From contig VGAU01000045.1 of assembly GCA_016870675.1 (NCBI GenBank), forward strand, positions 1 through 10,241: a stretch of DNA of 10,241 bases. The letters run 5' to 3'. Positions 1 through 6,271 of the stretch are shown here, piece after piece. Under the pieces are notes generated by a model. The model did not search any database. It was given only the letters and a program-made list of their open reading frames with translations, and was not told where the DNA came from. This DNA is from Actinomycetota bacterium (GTDB taxonomy: Bacteria; Actinomycetota; Humimicrobiia; Humimicrobiales; Humimicrobiaceae). Each line of letters begins with the position of its first letter. Position 1 is the stretch's first letter. The translations under genes and the position numbers were made by a program.

Positions 1-155
1 TTTTATTGTAAATTTTAATAATATATTAATATTTTTAAGATAAATAATAAGCCAAATTAAATTATCAAATCCTATCAATAAATTAAACGAATTAAATCAC
101 ATATTAATACTAATATATAGTACTTATTGATTTTATTTTAATATTATCTTATTAT
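1..155. other. A+T-rich gene-free region upstream of the peptide locus
   Basis: No open frame of coding character is visible on either strand. The stretch is strongly A+T-rich and full of short A/T palindromes. It is probably the upstream regulatory region of the small peptide gene that follows, possibly with AT-rich promoter-enhancing sequence. Nothing else could be recognised. Confidence 0.5.
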
Positions 156-161
156 TATAAT
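156..161 (+). promoter_or_regulatory. Candidate -10 box for the small peptide/maturase locus
   Basis: A perfect TATAAT lies at 156-161, about 20 bases before the ribosome binding site of the small open frame at 193, so a transcript from here would have a short leader. The -35 element is poor: TTGATT at 127-132 is 23 bases away, and at 17-base spacing only TTATTT (133-138) is present. The -10 box sits inside a perfect 12-base palindrome, TTATTATAATAA (152-163), flanked by ATCT (146-149) and AGAT (164-167). That could be an operator, but could equally be chance in such A/T-rich DNA. Confidence 0.4.
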
Positions 162-192
162 AAAGATCATAAAAACAAGTGAAAGGAGTAAT

Positions 193-312
193 GTGGTATC
201 CATAAACAAAACCAAAAACCTTTGGAACAAAGATGTGGCTATGAAAAACCTAAAAGATGAAATTGGACCACTCTGCTGCTGGTATTGGTGCTGGTGGATT
301 GCAAGGGATTAA
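193..312 (+). CDS. Candidate RiPP precursor peptide, Cys/Trp-rich C-terminus (39 aa)
   Basis: Not a recognised family. The frame starts with GTG at 193, four bases after AAAGGAG (182-188), and ends at TAA 310-312. The overlapping ATG at 191 gives only MWYP and a stop, so GTG is the better start. Residues 1-25 are polar and charged (many K, N, D), like a leader peptide. The tail from residue 25 reads GPLCCWYWCWWIARD, with three Cys (28, 29, 33), four Trp (30, 32, 34, 35) and one Tyr (31) in eight residues. A short leader-like region, a Cys/aromatic core and a radical SAM/SPASM maturase about 200 bases downstream on the same strand are the usual layout of a RiPP locus. The modification (thioether or a Trp/Tyr cross-link) cannot be told from sequence. 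Caution: the bases encoding the tail also read in the +1 frame as a Gly/Ala-rich peptide, so this could be a frameshifted relic. No transporter or protease gene is visible. Confidence 0.5.
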   Translation: MVSINKTKNLWNKDVAMKNLKDEIGPLCCWYWCWWIARD

Positions 313-397
313 TCAAAATTAAATATTATTAACCCTACATAATTAATATCAATGTAATAATTCAGTAATAATATTGATCCCACTACAATGTAGATAC
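313..397. other. Spacer between peptide frame and hairpin repeat
   Basis: A+T-rich DNA with no further precursor-like frame. It contains a weak inverted repeat, ATCAAT (348-353) with ATTGAT (373-378), and the short palindrome CTACAATGTAG (383-393) just before the first strong hairpin. There is no T-tract after a GC-rich stem, so no intrinsic terminator separates the peptide frame from the maturase. Confidence 0.4.
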
Positions 398-482
398 CCA
401 CGCACTAAAGTGCGTGGCACTTATTTAAATTCAAGCTTCGCTTGATTGTGTTTACCATTCACCCACGTACTAAAGTACGTGG
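398..482. repeat. Paired hairpin element, IS200/IS605-end-like or small mobile repeat
   Basis: Two near-identical hairpins in the same orientation flank a third. Stem 1 is CCACGCAC (398-405), loop TAAA, GTGCGTGG (410-417). Stem 2 is CCACGTAC (463-470), loop TAAA, GTACGTGG (475-482). Both are perfect 8-bp stems, and they differ by one base pair (C-G against T-A) changed on both arms. Between them TCAAGC (431-436) pairs with GCTTGA (440-445) around loop TTC. On the minus strand the loops read TTTA. GC-rich 8-bp stems with such loops are typical of subterminal palindromes at IS200/IS605-family ends, and the flanking minus-strand segment CCCGTCAGGGCAGAG is compatible with a tnpB 3' end, but no tnpA or tnpB is present here. 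The assignment is inference; a folded leader that sets maturase expression is the alternative. Stem 1 is not followed by a T-run, so it is not a standard terminator. Confidence 0.55.
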
Positions 483-509
483 AACTCTGCCCTGACGGGT
501 TATTAGAAA

Positions 510-1910
510 ATGGAACTATATAGTAGTAAATATAATTACCATGGAGTAATAAATTCCAAACATAGCCTTATAAACAATACACTTACAGGAGCAGTAGATA
601 TTATTGAAAATAATATCTGGAATCTTATAGAAGCACAGAAGTTCAATCTAATAGAAAAGGATCCTCTTTCAAATCTTATTGAAAGAGGATATCTTTATGG
701 TGATCCCAAAGAAGAAAAAAAATTATTTTATACCCTATACAACAGTTTTATGAAAAAGGCTACTTCACGCCCAATAAGATTTGTCTTCTGTCCTTCCTAT
801 TATTGTAATCTCAAATGCATCTACTGTTTTGAAAAAAACTTTTCATACTACAACTCGCATCAATTTATGAGTGATGCGGTATTTACCAAATCCGTAGACG
901 CTATGGAGAAATTAGCGGAAGAATATTCAGGCAGAGTCTATGCCATAGAATTATTTGGAGGCGAGCCATTGCTGAAAAGAACAAAAAGAACGGTGGAGAA
1001 AATTTTAGAAGCAGCAAAATCAAGAAAAACTTCAGTAACCATTGTAACCAATGGTGTTAATATAGAGAAACTAATAGATATCTTATCCCAGCATAAAAAC
1101 AATATAGAATATCTGCAAATAACAATAGATGGGCCACCTGATATTCATAATAAAAGAAGAAAGTATAAGTCCGGTCGAGGAACCTTTGATAAGATATCAA
1201 ATGGAATAGATTTGCTCATAAAGAATAATCTAAAAACTAAAATCAGGATAAACGTAGATTATTCTAATATTGAGTACATACCTAGCCTTTATGAATATAT
1301 GCATCATAAAAAATGGATAACCAACAAAAATATCAAATCTCAGTTATCTTTAATTGGAGATCATAGTTCCCTGGAATATAATAATGTAATAGTTCCCGGA
1401 GAAATACTGTTAAAAAAATTAATAAAGATTTACGATTTACACCCGGAACTGGAAGAAGCATTCGGATATCATATTTTCAAACCCTTACGGCACCTGCTGG
1501 ACATAATCGGAGGTGCCCCAAATATTTCTCCTAAATTTATAAATTGTGAAACCAATCTTCTGGAGTTACATATATTATGTCCTGACGGTCTAATATACGC
1601 CTGTCCCGAGTCCATTGGATACCCTGAATATGCTATCGGCAAATTTTACCCCAATCTGGAATATTTTGAATACAAAGTCAAATTATGGAAGGAAAGAACC
1701 ATCTTTAACATTCCAAAATGCAGGGAATGCAAATTTTCACCTATCTGTGGAGGTGGCTGCTCTTACTCATCCTTTCTCATCCATAAGGGCGATATGGTAC
1801 CGGTATGTGAAAGATACCAGGAAGTCCTGGATACATTCCTTAAGCTGAGGGGCGAAAAAATATTAAAAAAATTTATAGATGGACTTTCAAAAGACATACC
1901 TGTGGAATAG
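510..1910 (+). CDS. Radical SAM/SPASM peptide maturase (466 aa)
   Basis: Likely a cytoplasmic iron-sulfur enzyme that reductively cleaves S-adenosylmethionine and makes a radical-based cross-link in a ribosomal peptide. The radical SAM motif CxxxCxxC is Cys99, Cys103, Cys106 (followed by Phe), and the SAM-binding GGEP is at residues 150-153. The C-terminal SPASM region has Cys346, Cys357, Cys365, then CX2CX5CX3C at Cys404, 407, 413, 417 with a GGGC segment, and Cys433: enough ligands for two auxiliary 4Fe-4S clusters. Residues 1-90 form the N-terminal region common in peptide maturases (with NTLTGA at 23-28). Length suits the family and the frame is intact. The start is ATG at 510, directly after an in-frame TAG (504-506). 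No good Shine-Dalgarno precedes it, and the hairpin repeat ends 27 bases upstream, so the native start region may have been altered. The most plausible substrate is the 39-residue peptide frame at 193-312. The exact subfamily and bond type are unknown. Confidence 0.88.
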   Translation: MELYSSKYNYHGVINSKHSLINNTLTGAVDIIENNIWNLIEAQKFNLIEKDPLSNLIERGYLYGDPKEEKKLFYTLYNSFMKKATSRPIRFVFCPSYYCNLKCIYCFEKNFSYYNSHQFMSDAVFTKSVDAMEKLAEEYSGRVYAIELFGGEPLLKRTKRTVEKILEAAKSRKTSVTIVTNGVNIEKLIDILSQHKNNIEYLQITIDGPPDIHNKRRKYKSGRGTFDKISNGIDLLIKNNLKTKIRINVDYSNIEYIPSLYEYMHHKKWITNKNIKSQLSLIGDHSSLEYNNVIVPGEILLKKLIKIYDLHPELEEAFGYHIFKPLRHLLDIIGGAPNISPKFINCETNLLELHILCPDGLIYACPESIGYPEYAIGKFYPNLEYFEYKVKLWKERTIFNIPKCRECKFSPICGGGCSYSSFLIHKGDMVPVCERYQEVLDTFLKLRGEKILKKFIDGLSKDIPVE

Positions 1911-1982
1911 TTAAGATTGATTTTTTAATTAGCTACTGTATATAAATAAAATAAGGTTATGCTTTTCTACTTTAATTAATTT

Positions 1983-2906
1983 CTATTTCATGCCCGTTAT
2001 ATTCTTTGCTGCCTTTAATGTATTACTGAGCAGCATAGCGATGGTCATAGGTCCTACTCCGCCCGGTACTGGTGATATATAGCTAACCTTAGGTTCTACT
2101 CTTAGGAAATCCACATCTCCAATTAATGTAGCGCCTTTATTTTCAAAGTCTTCTTTTCTCCATTCCAGCAGTTCCTGGTTCGCCTTATCTTTTGTAATCC
2201 TGTTGATTCCTACATCTATAACTACTGCTCCCTCCTTTACCATATCACCTTTAATTAGATAGGGTACCCCGGTAGCCACAATCAGAATATCCGCATCCCT
2301 GGTATGAATTTTTAGATCTCTGGTTTCAATATGGCATATGGTAACCGTAGCCCATTCATTTAAAAGAAGCAGGCTCACCGGTTTTCCGACTATTTCACTA
2401 TGGCCCACCACAGTAGCATTCTTGCCTTTTATATCTATACCCTCCCTCTTTAACATTTCTATAATACCAGAGGGTGTTGCCGGCACCAGACACTCTTGCT
2501 GTGTTACCAACTTGCCTATATTTACAGGATGAAATCCATCCACATCTTTTTTAGGATATATTGCTTCCAGAACCTTTGCTTTGTCTATCTGTTCCGGTAA
2601 TGGAAGTTGAACCAAAATTCCATGAATATCTTCCCTGTTATTTAATTTATCTAGTTCTTTTAATACATCTTCTGTAGATACACCTTCATCCATTTTTATA
2701 GTTTCAGACTTAAAACCAACCTCTTCGCATCCTTTCTGTTTGCTTCCCACATACACTTTTGAAGCAGGATTATCCCCCACAAGTATTGCCGCAAGGCCCG
2801 GTACAATGCCTTTTGTCCTTTTCATCTCTTTTACTTCTTCGGTTATCTCGTTTTTAATGTCCTGTGAAATCTTAGTTCCACTGATTAATTTAGCTATTTT
2901 AATCAC
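1983..2906 (-). CDS. folD: Bifunctional methylene-THF dehydrogenase / methenyl-THF cyclohydrolase FolD
   Basis: Interconverts 10-formyl-THF, methenyl-THF and methylene-THF in the cytoplasm, the two steps after Fhs in the methyl branch of the Wood-Ljungdahl pathway. Family signatures are clear: the substrate region with YVGSKQKGC (catalytic Lys56 and Tyr52), QLPLP (100-104), KDVDGFHPVNIG (120-131, with the folate-binding Asp), the Rossmann motif VVGHSEIVGKP (166-176) and the closing PVPGGVGPMT (279-288). At 307 codons it is slightly longer than the usual 280-300. In the dinucleotide motif the common GRS is GHS here. The marked start is GTG at 2906, but that GTG lies inside the ribosome binding sequence AGAGGTGATT, so the true start may be the ATA codon at 2897-2895, giving the typical N-terminus (M)AKLISG. 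The gene lies 73 bases after fhs and is probably co-transcribed with it. No fchA is present, so FolD must supply the cyclohydrolase step unless fchA lies elsewhere. Confidence 0.96.
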   Translation of the reverse strand: MIKIAKLISGTKISQDIKNEITEEVKEMKRTKGIVPGLAAILVGDNPASKVYVGSKQKGCEEVGFKSETIKMDEGVSTEDVLKELDKLNNREDIHGILVQLPLPEQIDKAKVLEAIYPKKDVDGFHPVNIGKLVTQQECLVPATPSGIIEMLKREGIDIKGKNATVVGHSEIVGKPVSLLLLNEWATVTICHIETRDLKIHTRDADILIVATGVPYLIKGDMVKEGAVVIDVGINRITKDKANQELLEWRKEDFENKGATLIGDVDFLRVEPKVSYISPVPGGVGPMTIAMLLSNTLKAAKNITGMK

Positions 2907-2910
2907 CTCT
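2901..2910 (-). promoter_or_regulatory. folD ribosome binding site overlapping the apparent GTG start
   Basis: The minus strand reads AGAGGTGATT from 2910 to 2901, a long match to the 16S anti-Shine-Dalgarno complement (AGGAGGTGATC). The only standard in-frame start nearby, GTG 2906-2904, falls inside this match and has no upstream site of its own. The ATA codon at 2897-2895 sits at normal spacing (8 bases after GAGG). The neighbouring fhs has the same AGAGGTG followed by a proper ATG, which supports reading AGAGGTG as the binding site in both genes. Confidence 0.55.
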
Positions 2911-2979
2911 ATACTTAGAATTTATAATAATTTATATAAAATTATATATACATTTCATTTATAAAATAAAATTTTCTAT

Positions 2980-4677
2980 TTAGAACAATCCAACGATGTT
3001 GCCATCATCATCAATATCCACTTTTGTTCCAGCCGGAACTTTTGGAAGTCCTGGCATAGTCCTCATCATGCCAAGCAATGGATACAGGAAACCTGCGCCG
3101 GCAGAAACCCTGACATCTCTAATAGGAACTGTAAATCCGGTAGGCCTTCCTTTCAAATCAGGATCATGACTAAGGGAAAGATGGGTTTTGGCCATACATA
3201 TAGGTAATTTGCCAAATCCCTGTTTGGTATATAAATCTATTTTCTTTTCTGCTTCCGGCAAATAATTTACGCCATCGGCACCATAAATTTTAGTAGCAAT
3301 GATTTCAATTTTTTTCTTAATAGGCCAATCCAGGGGATATAAAAATTTAAACTCGGTAGGTTTTTCAGCAGCTTTAACAACTGCTTCTGCCAGCTCAATT
3401 CCACCATCTCCACCTCTTTCCCAAACATTACTTATAATGGCATCTTCTGCACCTGCTGCTTTAGCTTTATCTTTTATTACATCTATTTCCTCTTCTGTAT
3501 CAGCATCGAAATTATTTATAGCTACCACTACAGGAAGACCGAAAAGTTTCATGTTTTCTATCATTTTTTCCAAATTTTCACAGCCTTTTTCAACTGCTTC
3601 TACATTTTGCCTGTTCATTAACTCTTTATCAACACCCTGGCCAGGTATAAATTCAAATCCTCCGCCATGCATCTTCAGTGCTCTTACTGTACAAGTAATT
3701 ACCACTGCATCAGGTTTAAGACCACTGTACCTGCACTTAATATTCATAAGCTTTTCTGCTCCACAATCAGCTCCAAATCCACTTTCCGTTACAACATAAT
3801 CTCCAAGCTTTATGGCTATCTGATCTGCTAAAATAGAGCTATTCCCATGGGCAATATTGGCAAATGGACCGGTATGGACAAAACAAAGTGTGTGTTCTAT
3901 TGTCTGAAGCAAATTGGGTTTTATGGCATCTTTTAGAAGTACAGTCATTGCACCTGCACATTTTAAATCCTCAGCAGTAACCGGCTTTCCGTCATAAGTA
4001 GAACCGACTACCATTCTGGCCAATCTCTCCCGTAAATCTTTAAGGCTTGTTGTAAGAGCAAGAATTGCCATTACTTCAGAAGCAACTGTAATATCATAAC
4101 CTGTTTCTCTGGGAACTCCGTTTAGAGGACCTCCAAGACCTATTATAATATTTCTCAGCGCTCTATCACTAACATCTACAACTCTATTTAAAGTTATGCT
4201 AAACGGATCTACGTTAAGTTCATTCCCTTTCATAATATGTGTGTCTAAAAAAGCAGCTAGAAGATTATTAGCTATACCCACAGCGTGGGTATCCCCGGTC
4301 AGGTGCAGATTAAAATCTTCCATTGGAAGAACCTGAGAATAGCCACCACCTGCTGCCCCACCCTTTATACCAAATACTGGACCTAGAGAAGGCTGCCTTA
4401 TACAGGTAATAGCTTTTTTACCAAGTTTGTTTAATGCCATACTCAGTCCAATTGTAGTTACTGTTTTACCCTCACCGAGCGGAGTGGGAGTAATGGCTGT
4501 AACATCAATATACTTTCCGTTTGGCCTGTCCTTAAAATTCTCCAGAACCTCTAGTTTTACCTTTGCTTTATAATTTCCATACAATTCCAGATATTCTTCA
4601 TCAAGACCGACTGACTCAGCAATCTCCCTTATGCGCTTCATCTCTGCTGCTTGAGCGATTTCAATATCACTTTTCAT
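2980..4677 (-). CDS. fhs: Formate-tetrahydrofolate ligase (10-formyl-THF synthetase)
   Basis: ATP-dependent activation of formate on tetrahydrofolate, giving 10-formyl-THF; the entry step of the methyl branch. With the ATG at 4677 the protein has 565 residues, normal for the family (about 555-560). Key motifs are the nucleotide-binding loop TPTPLGEGKT (63-72), RQPSLGP (94-100), and FGIKGGAAGGGYSQV (102-116) followed by LPMEDFNLHLTGD. An upstream in-frame GTG at 4683 is rejected because it lies in the ribosome binding site GAGAGGTG (4688-4681), which is 5 bases from the ATG. It follows acsC after a gap of 201 bases that holds its own promoter, and precedes folD by 73 bases. The frame is intact. 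Confidence 0.97.
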   Translation of the reverse strand: MKSDIEIAQAAEMKRIREIAESVGLDEEYLELYGNYKAKVKLEVLENFKDRPNGKYIDVTAITPTPLGEGKTVTTIGLSMALNKLGKKAITCIRQPSLGPVFGIKGGAAGGGYSQVLPMEDFNLHLTGDTHAVGIANNLLAAFLDTHIMKGNELNVDPFSITLNRVVDVSDRALRNIIIGLGGPLNGVPRETGYDITVASEVMAILALTTSLKDLRERLARMVVGSTYDGKPVTAEDLKCAGAMTVLLKDAIKPNLLQTIEHTLCFVHTGPFANIAHGNSSILADQIAIKLGDYVVTESGFGADCGAEKLMNIKCRYSGLKPDAVVITCTVRALKMHGGGFEFIPGQGVDKELMNRQNVEAVEKGCENLEKMIENMKLFGLPVVVAINNFDADTEEEIDVIKDKAKAAGAEDAIISNVWERGGDGGIELAEAVVKAAEKPTEFKFLYPLDWPIKKKIEIIATKIYGADGVNYLPEAEKKIDLYTKQGFGKLPICMAKTHLSLSHDPDLKGRPTGFTVPIRDVRVSAGAGFLYPLLGMMRTMPGLPKVPAGTKVDIDDDGNIVGLF

Positions 4678-4732
4678 AAGCACCTCTCATTTTTTTAAGT
4701 TAAATATTTAATAAAAAAAAATACACTACTGA

Positions 4733-4761
4733 ATTATATAAAAATTACTATCTTGTTACAA
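4733..4761 (-). promoter_or_regulatory. Promoter of fhs-folD
   Basis: On the minus strand TTGTAA (4761-4756) and TATAAT (4738-4733) are separated by exactly 17 bases, a near-consensus housekeeping promoter. Transcription would begin about 45-50 bases before the fhs ATG. This indicates that the folate genes can be expressed separately from the cooS-acsB-acsC unit. No operator or riboswitch was recognised around it. Confidence 0.7.
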
Positions 4762-4878
4762 ATTAAATTAAAAAAAAATTGACTGGGGCCATTTAATAAC
4801 AGTATAAATTAATATTCACACATATATGACTGATTTTAAAGTGAAATTTACCCATAAAAAATAAAATTTAAGTCCTGG

Positions 4879-6228
4879 CTAAGCACTATATTCCTTTAAA
4901 AATTTAGGGACCTCGCCAGCTTCTCTTGGACCAACAACAACTTTCCATCCATCTCCCAGCTCGTCTTCTAATTCGCCCTGAAGCTGCGCCACATAACCAG
5001 GTATTACAATTTCCTTCTTTTTTACTTTTTCTGCAATACCACTCTTCTTTACAAATTGAGCAATCAATTCTGGAACGAATTTCCCTGCTGCCCAGGCAGT
5101 AAGAACAGACTGACCTTCAACATCCATAACTAAAAGCCAGGAGGGGACTCTACTGCTTTCTACTTCACCTGAGATTATAAAGTAGGTAAGAGAAAAATTA
5201 GTTGTAATTAAAACCGGTGAATTTTCATCAGGACTGCCAATTTCATAAATTTTCTGTTCTACCTGCATTGGTCTTCTGGGGTCAGTGTATATATTCTGTC
5301 TGTATACCATCAGTGGAAAAATATTTTGATGGCTTGCGTTTGAAAGTACAATAATCGAACTATATTTAGCAACAAAAATAGAAGCGATTAAAGTTTCTTT
5401 CAAAGGATCATCAGTCATTTCACCGGGAAATACCATAGTGGGATAACCAAAAAGCCTGTTCTTCTGCTTTATTGCAGCCATTCTTAATATAATTTGATTA
5501 TAAAAATCACCCTTAAAATCCCTTGATCCAATATCTATTACCAAATTTTTGATTCCAGCTTCACGCATTTTCCCGGTAACTACCGCTATATCTTCAAATG
5601 ACTTGCCTCTGATTGCTATTGGACATCCAGTCTCTTTTCCAATCGCGATAAAAAGGTCTATATTATCAGCAGTAGCTGCATGAATAAGCGGTTTATTTTC
5701 CTTGAACATATCAGCCGCACTTTTTAATATCTCCGGATCCGTCGAGACCAATATTAACGGTTTTTTTGTAAGTGTGGCAACATCACCGGCAACCTTTAGA
5801 AATCTGTCTATATTTTTAGATTTATTTTTAATACAGATAGCATCCACTTTTAAAATTTGATCCACTCGCTCATATGCAATCGCGTTTACATCTTTAACCG
5901 TCTCTTCAATGCTGCCGCTATCCATATCATCTTCTATAATTACCGCAAATGCATTTTGATTTACAAATGTTCTATCATGCCTGAACATTACCGTCTCTTC
6001 GCCAACTATAAAAGAGTCATTTCCGGCGCCAATTTCCACTTTCAGGATTGGCGGCTGAGAAGCTTCTGAGAGCGCTTCTTTTACTTCTTCTGAAATGTGG
6101 GGACATTTTTCCAGTTCCACTTTACCTGCTGCCAGCTGCATTGCAAATGCCAGACAGGTAGGAAATTCGCAGTCCTTACAGTTTGTTTTTGGCAACATTT
6201 TAAATATTTCCAGACCGCTCAATGCCAT
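4879..6228 (-). CDS. acsC: Corrinoid iron-sulfur protein large (gamma) subunit AcsC
   Basis: Carries the methyl group on cobalamin from methyl-THF (through the AcsE methyltransferase) to acetyl-CoA synthase. Family knowledge places a 4Fe-4S domain at the N-terminus, then a TIM barrel, then a C-terminal cobalamin-binding domain. The N-terminal cluster ligands are visible as Cys17, Cys20, Cys25 and Cys42 (NCKDCEFPTC, then EKCP). The C-terminal part includes LITTNFSLTY and a conserved tail ending in VPKFLKEYSA. At 449 residues it is close to the family length of about 445-450. The ATG at 6228 is preceded by AAGGAG (6242-6237) at 8 bases. It lies 43 bases after acsB and is likely in the same transcript. 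Unusually, the partner small subunit acsD and the methyltransferase acsE do not follow; fhs does. Confidence 0.95.
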   Translation of the reverse strand: MALSGLEIFKMLPKTNCKDCEFPTCLAFAMQLAAGKVELEKCPHISEEVKEALSEASQPPILKVEIGAGNDSFIVGEETVMFRHDRTFVNQNAFAVIIEDDMDSGSIEETVKDVNAIAYERVDQILKVDAICIKNKSKNIDRFLKVAGDVATLTKKPLILVSTDPEILKSAADMFKENKPLIHAATADNIDLFIAIGKETGCPIAIRGKSFEDIAVVTGKMREAGIKNLVIDIGSRDFKGDFYNQIILRMAAIKQKNRLFGYPTMVFPGEMTDDPLKETLIASIFVAKYSSIIVLSNASHQNIFPLMVYRQNIYTDPRRPMQVEQKIYEIGSPDENSPVLITTNFSLTYFIISGEVESSRVPSWLLVMDVEGQSVLTAWAAGKFVPELIAQFVKKSGIAEKVKKKEIVIPGYVAQLQGELEDELGDGWKVVVGPREAGEVPKFLKEYSA

Positions 6229-6271
6229 ACTTTATTCTCCTTACCTCACTTTATATACACTTCTATATTTT

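Noticed and set aside
191..205. ATG at 191 as start of the small peptide
   Set aside because: It reads MWYP followed by TAA; the overlapping GTG at 193 opens the long frame.
398..482. CRISPR array or rho-independent terminator from the repeated palindromes
   Set aside because: There are only two copies, each a hairpin with a 4-base loop, with no regular spacer series and no T-run after either stem.
1911..1982. Possible bidirectional terminator between the converging maturase and folD genes
   Set aside because: Only a 7-bp all-A/T inverted repeat (TTAATTA at about 1926, TAATTAA at about 1974) with a loop of about 40 bases is present. There is no GC-rich stem followed by a T-run on either strand.
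3299..3799. 166-codon open frame on the plus strand inside fhs
   Set aside because: Antisense shadow of a clearly coding gene; Ser/Pro-rich translation with no domain and no ribosome binding site. The same applies to the other plus-strand frames inside acsC, acsB, cooS and folD.
4681..4683. GTG at 4683 as the fhs start
   Set aside because: It lies inside the AGAGGTG ribosome binding site, and ATG 4677 is correctly spaced.
4770..4805. T-tract downstream of acsC on the minus strand, as an intrinsic terminator
   Set aside because: The stem before the T-run is only 4 bp (ACTG/CAGT) around a 14-base loop, too weak to call.
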